Assembly: GCA_026004775.1 (NCBI GenBank)
Contig: BPJU01000016.1
Location: forward strand, 1-64,000
Source: Pirellulaceae bacterium
Lineage (GTDB): Bacteria; Planctomycetota; Planctomycetia; Pirellulales; Pirellulaceae
Direction: 5' to 3'
Length of the DNA stretch: 64,000 nt
Positions 19,081 through 27,020 of this stretch are shown here, piece after piece. The position numbers were made by a program, and so were the translations under genes. Numbering within the stretch: position 1 is the first letter of the stretch; each line of letters begins with the position of its first letter. Under the pieces are notes generated by a model. That model saw nothing but the letters and a program-made list of their open reading frames with translations. It had not been told where the DNA came from and searched no databases.

Positions 19081-20439
19081 ATGGGTATGAACGAGGCCAG
19101 AAAACCCGGCCGCTGGTGGCTGGTCTTGAGCTTCGTGTATTGGTCCAGTGCGACGGTGGCGTTGCTGCTCTTCTGGGATCTTTTCCCGAAGCAGGCCAGG
19201 GCCGCCGAACAAGACTCTGCGGCTTTTCGCACCCTGGCCGGCAAACATCTGGAACTGGTAACCGACCTCCCTCCGGCGGCCGAGACGGATGAATTGCCGG
19301 CGGTCTTCGACGCGGCCGTACCGCTGTGGGCTGCCTATTTCGGATTGCCGCGCGAACAATGGCAGTCGTTCCGGCCTCGCGCATTCTTGATTAAGGATGC
19401 CAAGCGATTCCGGCAAGCCGGGCTGATGCCCGACGACCTGCCACCTTTTCCTACCGGCTTTCAGCGAAACGGACGCATTTGGCTTTATGAGCAACCTGCG
19501 GCCTATTACCAGCGTCATTTGCTGCTACACGAAGGGGTCCACGCCTTCTGCGAACAACTGCTGGGCCATAGCGGCCCGCCATGGTACGCCGAAGGAATTG
19601 CGGAATTCCTGGCTCTACACCGGTGGGTGGACGGAAAACTACAGATCGGGATCAATCCGCTGGCCCCTGAAGAAGTACCCTTCTGGGGACGCATCAAATT
19701 AATACGCCAAGCCCAACAATCGGGTCAGTTACTCAGTCTGGCTGACGTGATGCGATTCGGCCCGGATGCTCACCGGCAAGTGGAACCGTACGCATGGAGT
19801 TGGGCAGCCGTCTTTTTTTTCGAAAATCATCCTGACTATCGTGACACATTCGGCTTTAGCCGACAGCTCCTCGCCCAAGGAGCCGAGGATTTCTCGGCGC
19901 AACTGCGACAACGCTACGGATCGAACTGGGAACAAGTGGAACTCAACTGGTTCGTCTTCGTGCGGGAATTGGAGTTCGGCTACGATGTTGCGCGGGCGGC
20001 ACTTCGTTTCGAGCCTCCTCGTGCGCAAGAAGAAAAGACTCCGGTTGTAACTTTGCGTGCCGACCAAGGATGGTTGGTCACGAGTATTCCAATAGAAAAG
20101 GGCGAGACGGTGCGCCTCACCGCCGAAGGTCGCTACCAATTGGCCGAGCGGCCAGCGATCTGGTGGTGCGAGCCGCCGGGAGTGACCTTGCATTATTATC
20201 GCGGCAAGCCGCTGGGAGTCCTGTTGGCCGCCATCGTGCCAGACGACCGTCCGACGACGATGACCGATCCGATCCAGGTGGGGCGCCGCTTGGAATGGGC
20301 GCCCGGTCAAACCGGCCGGCTGTGCCTGAAAATCAACGACTCGCCGGCCCTTCTGGCCGACAATGCCGGTACAATCCGCGTACGAGTGGAAAAGTCGCCG
20401 GGCGCAATCTCGCCAAAAGACCGAGGTATGCACCCATAA
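19081..20439 (+). CDS. Secreted gluzincin-like protein (DUF1570-type)
   Basis: This 452-residue protein has an N-terminal hydrophobic segment (about residues 12-32). The central region has HEGVH at 150-154 and AEGIAE at 170-175, the HExxH-plus-Glu pattern of zinc metallopeptidases of the gluzincin/peptidase-MA type, which are often annotated DUF1570 in planctomycetes. The HExxH variant (HEGVH) keeps both histidines and the glutamate. The C-terminal 150 residues form a separate beta-rich domain (ITKGETVRLTAEGRYQL-like), possibly carbohydrate- or surface-binding. It ends just before the first cassette promoter. Confidence 0.7.
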   Translation: MGMNEARKPGRWWLVLSFVYWSSATVALLLFWDLFPKQARAAEQDSAAFRTLAGKHLELVTDLPPAAETDELPAVFDAAVPLWAAYFGLPREQWQSFRPRAFLIKDAKRFRQAGLMPDDLPPFPTGFQRNGRIWLYEQPAAYYQRHLLLHEGVHAFCEQLLGHSGPPWYAEGIAEFLALHRWVDGKLQIGINPLAPEEVPFWGRIKLIRQAQQSGQLLSLADVMRFGPDAHRQVEPYAWSWAAVFFFENHPDYRDTFGFSRQLLAQGAEDFSAQLRQRYGSNWEQVELNWFVFVRELEFGYDVARAALRFEPPRAQEEKTPVVTLRADQGWLVTSIPIEKGETVRLTAEGRYQLAERPAIWWCEPPGVTLHYYRGKPLGVLLAAIVPDDRPTTMTDPIQVGRRLEWAPGQTGRLCLKINDSPALLADNAGTIRVRVEKSPGAISPKDRGMHP

Positions 20440-20458
20440 AAAAATTTTGGCCCCCCCC

Positions 20459-20486
20459 TTGACAAACAACCGACAAGTGTTAGCTT
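20459..20486 (+). promoter_or_regulatory. Cassette promoter 1 (TTGACA-N16-TAGCTT)
   Basis: The -35 TTGACA is at 20459-20464 and the -10-like TAGCTT at 20481-20486, preceded by a C8 run. The same arrangement occurs at 53735, 60291 and 63960, which supports it as a real promoter. Transcription would start near 20493, just before the heptamer tract. Confidence 0.75.
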
Positions 20487-20528
20487 TTGCAGATGGTAAA
20501 GGTGATATTAATAAACCGTGGGCGTGAG

Positions 20529-20617
20529 CACTGCTCACTGCTCACTGCTCACTGCTCACTGCTCACTGCTCACTGCTCACTGCTCACTGCTCACTGCTCA
20601 CTGCTCACTGCTCACTG
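20529..20617 (+). repeat. Heptanucleotide tract (CTCACTG), 12 full units
   Basis: Twelve perfect CTCACTG units follow a 5-base partial unit. The tract lies between promoter 1 and the DUF1573 start codon, hence in the 5' leader. Equivalent tracts at 53810 and 60369 have 11 and 16 units, so copy number varies between loci. Confidence 0.95.
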
Positions 20618-20621
20618 TTTT

Positions 20622-20639
20622 ATGGTAGGGCGCTACCAT
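20622..20639 (+). promoter_or_regulatory. Hairpin over the DUF1573 start codon
   Basis: ATGGTAG (20622-20628) and CTACCAT (20633-20639) form a perfect 7-bp stem with a GGCG loop. The right arm includes the first two bases of the initiator ATG (20638), and the stem covers the GGTAGGG ribosome-binding word. This could occlude initiation. Confidence 0.5.
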
Positions 20640-21405
20640 GAAGGGACGAGCGGTTCGCGCATGGCTTTCGGTTCTCGGTGCACTACTTGCAATTGCCTTT
20701 GGTCTTGTCTCCATACTTTTGTCTGGCATCCCGATTGCGCCATCGAAGGTTGAGCTGCTCGTTGAACCGAATGGTTACGATTTTGGCCCTGTCCGCCAAG
20801 CTGAGACAAAAGAGGCCCGCTTCACCATACGAAATGTCGGCCGGCAGGCGATCGAAATCCTTGCTATTCAGTATTCCTGTGGCTGCACCGGAGCGAGCGT
20901 GGAAGCCACCCGATTAAACCCGAGGGAGAGTACCGTCTTGACCGTGCGCTTGGCCACCGGCAGCGCACGGGGCGACAAACGTGCAATTGTGTACGTTGTT
21001 TATCGAGGAGCGATTCAGCGGGCTATTCGGGCCCTTGCCCTATCACTCCGCGCAACCGTAGTTCCCGACTATCGCTTTTTGCCAAGCGAGGTAATATTTA
21101 TGGCCGGGCGTAGCGGTACGACTCGCGTGCGTTTTCGCCCCGTTTTTGAAAACGACTTTGCCATTACCGACGTCAAGATCGAAAGTTCCGATCTTGTTCC
21201 CGCCCAGCTTACATGGGACCTTCATGCACCGGAACCAAATGACCCCGACTGGGTTGTTACTTTAGAGTATCGGCCGCGTGAAAAGGACCCGTTCCTGCAG
21301 CGTGCCTGGCTAGTGGTATGGACTACGTCCGCAAGAGAGCCCCAGGTTCGCATTCCTGTGGTAATTGTAGAGCCGCCGACAAACAGCCAACTGGTGCCTC
21401 GTTGA
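20638..21405 (+). CDS. DUF1573 membrane-anchored/exported protein
   Basis: This 255-residue protein has one N-terminal membrane segment (about residues 9-30) and an extracytoplasmic part. The DUF1573 signature begins at PNGYDFGPVRQ and runs through RNVGRQAIEIL to the conserved YSCGCTGA cysteine pair. The later half is a second immunoglobulin-like beta region. DUF1573 domains are ASH/papD-like folds with unknown function, abundant in planctomycetes and Bacteroidetes. This is the first gene after promoter 1 and the heptamer tract, followed at 118 bp by a Cys-rich gene. It is the only cassette in the window that carries a DUF1573 gene. Confidence 0.8.
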   Translation: MKGRAVRAWLSVLGALLAIAFGLVSILLSGIPIAPSKVELLVEPNGYDFGPVRQAETKEARFTIRNVGRQAIEILAIQYSCGCTGASVEATRLNPRESTVLTVRLATGSARGDKRAIVYVVYRGAIQRAIRALALSLRATVVPDYRFLPSEVIFMAGRSGTTRVRFRPVFENDFAITDVKIESSDLVPAQLTWDLHAPEPNDPDWVVTLEYRPREKDPFLQRAWLVVWTTSAREPQVRIPVVIVEPPTNSQLVPR

Positions 21406-21522
21406 TTCTGCGAATGAGTGTCTATGAGAACGGTCTATGCGGTCTTTAGAGGTGGTAAGTCGTTGTCGAAAGGTCGAAGCAAAGTAAACAGCACTTGGCC
21501 ACTATTTATGGGAGGTAATGCC

Positions 21523-21939
21523 ATGCGAGCAGTGTCCAAATCATCATTACCCCTTACCATCCAGGCAGCCTTCTCTCTGGCAATTGCACTCTTTGCCAGC
21601 GTCGCTTTGTGCCTTGCGGTCTACTTGAGGTGCCGTGCCCTTCTGGCAGCATGTCCCCATGAAGCTGCGTTTATCGGTCCGTGTGAACTACAGCAAGTTC
21701 CTTGCGAAAATGTTTATGAGCAGGAAATCTGCGAGACCCACCAGGGGAAAGTGGTGCATCGCGATTTTTTCTTGGTCATCCCAACCGAGGGCAAGTTTAC
21801 CGTCCCTATTGGTCCGGCTGCCAAGTGTTACACTCTGTACCACTGCATTTGGGATGACGACACTAAACAGTGCCGACAGGGCGGAAAAATTCAGACGACT
21901 GACCAATTCACCCTGGTCACGTTTGATTGCTCCGATTAA
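21523..21939 (+). CDS. Small Cys-rich membrane protein (cassette 1)
   Basis: This 138-residue protein has an N-terminal membrane segment (residues 12-35) and a Cys-rich extracytoplasmic part with about nine cysteines, including CELQQVPCENVYEQEIC and AKCYTLYHC. GGAGG seven bases before the ATG at 21523 fixes the start. It has the same layout as the 128- and 134-residue proteins at 53927 and 60525, but clear residue-by-residue similarity is weak. The function is unknown; the cysteines suggest a disulphide-stabilised surface domain. Confidence 0.75.
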   Translation: MRAVSKSSLPLTIQAAFSLAIALFASVALCLAVYLRCRALLAACPHEAAFIGPCELQQVPCENVYEQEICETHQGKVVHRDFFLVIPTEGKFTVPIGPAAKCYTLYHCIWDDDTKQCRQGGKIQTTDQFTLVTFDCSD

Positions 21940-22108
21940 GAATCGACGGTGGTGCACGTATACTTACGGCGATGTCATGTCCCGGTGTACTCCAATGTGC
22001 CATAACCTAATCCCGTTTTCGGGCATGGTAGGCCGATCGGCCGATGCACTTTGCGACAATTGTTCTATAAAGGTGGCTATCTTTTCACGTCCGCCGGAGG
22101 AATGTTTT

Positions 22109-23365
22109 ATGACACGAGCGTCCGCATTATTATGCACTCCCATTTCCAGAAGACCTGGGATTGCTTCCGTGTTACGATTCTTTCTTGTTCTTTCGGCCTT
22201 AATCGCATTTGGCCCCTTTTTGCCACGTAATTTGCCCACAGCCATGGCCCAGACCGGGCTGGTGCCCAGTTTGCACGAAATTGATGCGGCAATTGTTCAG
22301 TCTCGGTCAAAGATCCACAGCGGCCACGTAATAATCTACTACTCTTACGAGCAAAACCCGTCGCATTCCGCCGCACGGCCCTCAGACCGTCGTAGATATG
22401 ATTGTTACTTTAGCGGGTCTAACCTGCGCACGGACGACCGGGTGCCACATGTAGCAGCACCACCACGACCGACGGGAGGTAATCAACTAGCCGTATTACC
22501 CAGTGTGGCCGCCAATACGAAAATGGTAATTCACGTGCTTAGCCAATACGAGGGGACTTTGTATAGCTGGAGCAAGCCGGAAGATCCCGCCGTGCGCTCG
22601 CACTACTCCCTCCAAATCGGTAACATCGCGGCGATCCTTTCTGCCAACGACCCGGATGGTCGAGGTTTTCTTCGGGAAATGAACGATCTTCTCGATCCTC
22701 GACGACTGGGCTTAGTTGCAGGTTCGTGGCTATGGACCGCATTAAAAGCCCACGAAGGCGAATTGTTCACATCGCTCAAGCGAGACAACGCGGTTATCCG
22801 ACCGGATCAGGTCGGCGGTATTTCCTGCTGGCAGGTTGCGTTTACGTGTACTTTTCCCAGAAATATCGTGAGCTATCGAATGTGGATTGTACCCGAATGG
22901 GACTGGGCCATCAGTCGTATCGAAGCCGAATTTCCAGGGGGCAAAAATGAAAAAGAGTTTCGTTACCAACAGCATCAGCCCTCACGCTTATGGTTTCCTA
23001 TTTTCGCACGCGGCCTGCAATGGGCTAACGAGCGCCTTAAAGTTGTTGAGGAACTCGAATTAGAGATAAAGTCGCTTAATGAGCCTCTTCCTGAGTCGAT
23101 CTTCACACCTGAAGGCTGGGATGTGCCGCCGGGGACGTCGGTCATCAAATTCCCGGTGGAGCAAAACCCTGTCTATTATGTGTGGAATGGCAAAGAAGTC
23201 GTTACTCAGCGTCCGGGACAACCCTATAACCCTCGACTCGCGTCGACCCAGCCCCCGAACGTATCCTGGCTGCCACTTGCCATTGCCATCACCCTCGCTT
23301 TGCTGGGTACGATTCTTATTTTGTGGAAAGGACGTGCAATTCTGCAACGTTGCCGCCCCAATTAG
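22109..23365 (+). CDS. Large secreted protein with C-terminal anchor (cassette 1)
   Basis: This 418-residue protein has a signal peptide (hydrophobic segment 21-37, cleavage likely after AMAQ), a soluble beta-rich body, and a C-terminal membrane helix (VSWLPLAIAITLALLGTIL) followed by a basic tail, so it should be a type I membrane protein. GGAGG eight bases before the ATG at 22109 fixes the start. The body has the look of a LolA/LppX-like or other beta-sheet fold, but no family is recognised. Layout and position match the 444-, 437- and 404-residue proteins of the later cassettes, with only faint sequence likeness. The last 100 or so codons are repeated at 32034-32318 by the tandem duplication. 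Confidence 0.75.
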   Translation: MTRASALLCTPISRRPGIASVLRFFLVLSALIAFGPFLPRNLPTAMAQTGLVPSLHEIDAAIVQSRSKIHSGHVIIYYSYEQNPSHSAARPSDRRRYDCYFSGSNLRTDDRVPHVAAPPRPTGGNQLAVLPSVAANTKMVIHVLSQYEGTLYSWSKPEDPAVRSHYSLQIGNIAAILSANDPDGRGFLREMNDLLDPRRLGLVAGSWLWTALKAHEGELFTSLKRDNAVIRPDQVGGISCWQVAFTCTFPRNIVSYRMWIVPEWDWAISRIEAEFPGGKNEKEFRYQQHQPSRLWFPIFARGLQWANERLKVVEELELEIKSLNEPLPESIFTPEGWDVPPGTSVIKFPVEQNPVYYVWNGKEVVTQRPGQPYNPRLASTQPPNVSWLPLAIAITLALLGTILILWKGRAILQRCRPN

Positions 23366-23543
23366 TACCAAGGCCTCATTTCGGAGCTTGCAGACATTCG
23401 GTCGTACGATTGATTTGACTAACTCCGCAAGTGACGTACATTACATCGGGGGAAGGAAAAAAATCCTCCGTCGTGCGCATGTCAGACGCGCCATCAAGCG
23501 CCGCTTTTTGAGCGCTTGGCAAGTGATCCGCCGCTTGTAGTTC

Positions 23544-24098
23544 ATGGCCAGCCTTCCCCAACGTGTGCTCGCGAGGAGCAACCTAAGAGCCTGTATTATC
23601 AAAGCAATTAGCATGTTCTCAATCAGATTCAGGTACAACGAGCGGGCTTTGCAACGCCGTCAGATCGTATACAGCCATGCCGGTCGTGGTGGTATGGTGA
23701 CTCTCGCAGCGGCAATCGCCTTTCTGAGTGTAATAGGGGATTCGCTGGCACAACATTCTTACCGGCAACATCAATACCGCACGCACCAGTATCGTTCCCA
23801 TCAGTACCCGACCCACCATTATCGTGCGCACGTCTACCGCCAGCACCGGTTTGGAGCGAGTGTGGCCGGCACTACCGCGGGGAGTTCGAATGCTACAGGC
23901 AACTCGGCCCTGCCGGCCGGACTGCCTGCCCTTCCCGGACTCGGTTCGGGAACGGGCTCGGATAGCTTGTTGCCGCCATTGCCGGGCTTAGGCGACGAAG
24001 GCGCCGGCAGTTCCTTGCCCAGCGACCCACTTTCAGGCGGCTCAACGGGGACGCCCGGTTCTGCGCCAACTATACCGGCTTTGCCGGGAATTCCATGA
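23544..24098 (+). CDS. Secreted His/Tyr-repeat and Pro/Gly-rich protein, copy 1
   Basis: This frame of up to 184 residues has a signal-peptide core beginning near residue 51 (MVTLAAAIAFLSVIGDSLAQ). The true start may therefore be 23613 or 23694; none of the candidate ATGs has a clear ribosome-binding site. The mature part opens with five-residue repeats of the form xHxYR (HSYRQHQYRTHQYRSHQY), a possible metal-binding stretch, followed by a Gly/Pro/Ser-rich low-complexity tail (LPGLGSGTGSD, GLPALPG). No family is recognised. An identical second copy lies at 32497-33051. Confidence 0.6.
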   Translation: MASLPQRVLARSNLRACIIKAISMFSIRFRYNERALQRRQIVYSHAGRGGMVTLAAAIAFLSVIGDSLAQHSYRQHQYRTHQYRSHQYPTHHYRAHVYRQHRFGASVAGTTAGSSNATGNSALPAGLPALPGLGSGTGSDSLLPPLPGLGDEGAGSSLPSDPLSGGSTGTPGSAPTIPALPGIP

Positions 24099-24148
24099 TT
24101 CTCAGTCGTGCGAAATGGCGCCACGATTTGGTCAACCACGAAGCAACG

Positions 24149-24508
24149 TCAGTTCTCGCTACCCTCTTTCTCTAACACCGCCTCAAGCCTGTTTATCAGC
24201 GCACGCAATCTCGCTTCACAGTCGCAAGCGTCCCGGATCAAGACTTGCAGCGCCCGCATCTTCGTATCCAGCTCGGCCTTCGCGTCACGAGCAATCTCAT
24301 GCATTTCAACCTGCCACCGCACCAGTTCTTGCGGAGCACCTAGGAACGGATCGCGACGAGAAAAATCCGGCGTTGCTTGCAGTTGGGAGCTTTTTCGGGC
24401 TGCCCGGCGACTCCTGATGATATAAAGTCGAATCATCACAAAACTTGCCAGCAGTATTCCCGCCAAAAACATCCAAGTCGGTTCAATCTGCAATCGGTCC
24501 CAGGCCAT
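24149..24508 (-). CDS. Single-pass membrane protein with coiled coil, copy 1
   Basis: This 119-residue protein has a membrane helix at residues 13-30 (MFLAGILLASFVMIRLYII), a basic stop-transfer segment, then a helical, charged C-terminal half predicted to form a coiled coil on the cytoplasmic side (EMHEIARDAKAELDTKMRA). The ATG at 24508 has AAAGGAA about 10 bases upstream, which makes it preferable to the upstream ATG at 24622. No family is recognised. It is convergent with the His/Tyr-repeat gene. Confidence 0.65.
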   Translation of the reverse strand: MAWDRLQIEPTWMFLAGILLASFVMIRLYIIRSRRAARKSSQLQATPDFSRRDPFLGAPQELVRWQVEMHEIARDAKAELDTKMRALQVLIRDACDCEARLRALINRLEAVLEKEGSEN

Positions 24509-24735
24509 TCGTGAAGTTCCTTTCGGCGGCGCTAATTTTCCGGGCGATTCGTGCCCGGCTTTTCCATACGGCGAGTATCGCACGCAGAAGCCTAGCATAT
24601 TCGGCCCCCGCCGGCATACCAATTATTGTGTAGAAAAAATTACCCTAAACTAGTATATACCCATTAGTGACCATGGCTACGGCACGCTACGGCTGCGATT
24701 TCGCCGGCGAAAGATTATGGCAACGGAGGCGTTTT

Positions 24736-25932
24736 TCAGACATTGTCGTTCGGCGCCGAGTCTGCGTGCGGTCGGCTAAACACCATTACGGCCGCTTGAT
24801 ATACCTCGCGCAACGCCACGCCGTGTTGTTCGGCCAGCAGACGGCACGAGTCGTATTCAGGCGAGAAGAGAGTATGGCCGTCGGGCGTTTGAGCGACAAC
24901 TCCTTGCACCGGGCCCCAGGCAGTTGAGACCACGTGGCGGCGTCGCGGCAGGGTATGCCGGCTGGTTTGCCAGCGGCGAATTCCGAGCGTGCCGGTTTCG
25001 CGGAAAATAATGGCTTCCAGTTTTTCCACCGCCGGCCGGTCACACAGCACAGTCAGTTGGACGCCGGGGCGATTCTTTTTCATTTGCACGGCTGTGGCAA
25101 ACACATCCAGCGCCCCGGCTTCGCACAGCCGGTTCATGCAATGCCCGATCAGTTCGGCCGGAACATCATCCAGATTGGTTTCCAGCACCCAGACCACGTC
25201 ACTGGCTACGCCCTCTTCGGATTGCCCCACAAAAATACGCAGCAGGTTCGGTTGTTCCGCCAAGTCACGGTCACCCGCGCCGTAGCCGATGGCATCGACG
25301 GTCATGGCTGGCATCGGCCCGAACTGGTCCACCAGCGTTGCCAGAAAGGTGGCACCGGTGGGGGTGGTCAATTCGCAGGGCACGCTCGATTCGGCCAGCG
25401 GGATTCCTTTGAGCAGTTCGGCTGTGGCCGGGGCTGGCACAGAGACGCTGCCGTGCGCAATTTGGATCGTGCCGCCTCCGACGGGCACCGGCGAGCAATA
25501 GGTGCGTTCGGGAGCCAGTAAATCCCACGCAATGGCAACTCCTACAATGTCAGCTATCGAATCAACCGCGCCCACCTCGTGGAAATGCACCTTTTCGATG
25601 GTCGTGTTGTGCACACGCGCTTCAGCTTCTCCGAGCCGTGTGAAGAGTTGCCTGGCCAGAATCTTTTGGCGGTCGGTTAACGAGGACCGGTCGATAAGTT
25701 CCGTGATGTGGTGCAGATGCCGATGAGCTTTCTGGTCGGCATGCCGCACGGAGATCTTGGTAGCTCGAAAACCTTTGCGCTTGACGATCGAGCTTTCCAG
25801 GCGGCATTCGGGAAGTCCCAGTGAATCGATGCCGGCCTGGATCGCCTCCAGAGGAACTCCCGCGTCCACTAGAGCGCCCAGCATCATGTCGCCGCTGATT
25901 CCGCTGTGACAATCGATGTAAACCACCTTCAT
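24736..25932 (-). CDS. larC: Nickel-pincer cofactor biosynthesis protein LarC, copy 1
   Basis: This 398-residue cyclometallase inserts nickel into the pyridinium-dithiocarboxylate mononucleotide to make the nickel-pincer cofactor of lactate racemase-type enzymes. The family start MKVVYIDCHSGISGDMMLGA is intact, as are VHFHEVGAVDSIADI and ELTTPTGATFLATL, and the CTP-binding C-terminal half is present in one frame; in some bacteria larC is split by a programmed frameshift. AAAGGATG precedes the ATG at 25932. No larA, larB or larE is seen in the window. An identical copy lies at 33689-34885. Confidence 0.9.
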   Translation of the reverse strand: MKVVYIDCHSGISGDMMLGALVDAGVPLEAIQAGIDSLGLPECRLESSIVKRKGFRATKISVRHADQKAHRHLHHITELIDRSSLTDRQKILARQLFTRLGEAEARVHNTTIEKVHFHEVGAVDSIADIVGVAIAWDLLAPERTYCSPVPVGGGTIQIAHGSVSVPAPATAELLKGIPLAESSVPCELTTPTGATFLATLVDQFGPMPAMTVDAIGYGAGDRDLAEQPNLLRIFVGQSEEGVASDVVWVLETNLDDVPAELIGHCMNRLCEAGALDVFATAVQMKKNRPGVQLTVLCDRPAVEKLEAIIFRETGTLGIRRWQTSRHTLPRRRHVVSTAWGPVQGVVAQTPDGHTLFSPEYDSCRLLAEQHGVALREVYQAAVMVFSRPHADSAPNDNV

Positions 25933-26321
25933 GCAGACATCCTTTCGACACTCGGCCGGCAAATCACCTGGCGGCACACAGCTCGATTCACACTAGTACT
26001 GTCGAGGCGGCTGTCGCCCGGCTTCACCCAATACTTCCCATTTGGACATTATCGGTGATTACCCTACGCTGGTCGATGGCCACGGGGTCGCGGCTTTCCG
26101 AGCCGCATCCCTCGCCGACAACCTGCTGGCGCACCGTCTTCCTCACAAGGCTACGCAATCGGGCACGAAGTGGGAATACTACCTGAATCCGTGGGAGAAC
26201 ACAGACGGATTGCAAACGTGTGGACGGGCACTACTGAGTATCGTACAATGCCCAGCGCATGTTTCGGGTGAAGATCACCCAGCCGCGTATTGTGCTGCTC
26301 ACTCTGTAGGAGTAACTTAGC
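25933..26321. other. Intergenic region upstream of larC and the DUF1080 gene
   Basis: This is a 389-bp divergent spacer. I see no gene: a 92-codon open frame (26042-26320) has no family resemblance. TACAAT at 26244-26249 could be a -10 box for the DUF1080 gene, but without a matching -35. The same sequence recurs at 34886-35274. Confidence 0.4.
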
Positions 26322-26990
26322 ATGGTTCGAAGCTTCCCTACTTGCCGCGTTGTTCGTGTTCTCGCCGTAATGGTGTGGCTTGTTACCTTCGGCGTATCTG
26401 TCGACGCCCAGGAAGACATTATCTGGTTGTTTGACGGCAAGAGTTTGGATGCTTGGACGTTTTATCTTCAGGATCCGAACGCGAAATTGGAAGATGTGTG
26501 GACGATCCGCGACGGGGTCCTGGTGTGTCGTGGCCGGCCGGTCGGCTATCTGCGCACGAAGGAAGAGTTTTCCGACTATGAGTTACGGTTGGAGTGGCGC
26601 TGGCCGAAAGGCTCGTCGGGCGGCAACAGTGGCGTGCTGGTCCACTGCACCACCCCGAATGCGCTGGGGGTATGGCCAAAATCGATCGAAGTACAACTGG
26701 CATCGGGCAACGCCGGCGACTTTTGGGTGATTGGCACCGAAATCAGTATTCCCGACGTTGAGAAACGCCGCATGGGCCGCAGGCATCTGAACCTGACCGA
26801 CGGCTCGGAGAAACCCATAGGACAATGGAATGAAATGGTAGTAATATGTCGAGGTGACACGATCAAGGTGTATGTCAACGGCGATCTGGTGAACGAATGC
26901 AGCAAGGCTAGTCAGACCAAAGGGGCGATCGCACTGCAATCGGAAGGGGCGGAGATCCAGTTCCGCAACATCCGCTTGAAAAAGTTGTGA
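26322..26990 (+). CDS. DUF1080 (3-keto-disaccharide hydrolase-like) protein, copy 1
   Basis: This 222-residue secreted protein has a signal peptide (hydrophobic residues 10-27, cleavage after VDAQ) and one DUF1080 concanavalin-like domain. The family words are IIWLFDGKSLDAW at the N-terminus, YELRLEWRWPKGSSGGNSGVL in the middle and KGAIALQSEGAEIQFRNI at the end. DUF1080 proteins in planctomycetes act on plant or algal sugars; some are 3-keto-disaccharide hydrolases. The substrate here is unknown. An identical copy is at 35275-35943. Confidence 0.85.
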   Translation: MVRSFPTCRVVRVLAVMVWLVTFGVSVDAQEDIIWLFDGKSLDAWTFYLQDPNAKLEDVWTIRDGVLVCRGRPVGYLRTKEEFSDYELRLEWRWPKGSSGGNSGVLVHCTTPNALGVWPKSIEVQLASGNAGDFWVIGTEISIPDVEKRRMGRRHLNLTDGSEKPIGQWNEMVVICRGDTIKVYVNGDLVNECSKASQTKGAIALQSEGAEIQFRNIRLKKL

Positions 26991-27020
26991 GCGATCCGTT
27001 TCCGGCCAGGGTTCTACCAT

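Noticed and set aside
20529-20617. Possible CRISPR array
   Set aside because: The repeat unit is 7 bases with no spacers, and no cas gene is present. The same applies to the tracts at 53810 and 60369.
23079-23540. A 153-codon frame overlapping the end of the cassette-1 secreted protein
   Set aside because: It is an alternative frame of a gene with a clear signal peptide and anchor. It matters only because it forms the tail of the chimeric argS frame at 32020-32493.
26042-26320. A 92-codon frame upstream of the DUF1080 gene
   Set aside because: It has no family likeness, no ribosome-binding site and no conserved motif; it is kept only as a spacer.
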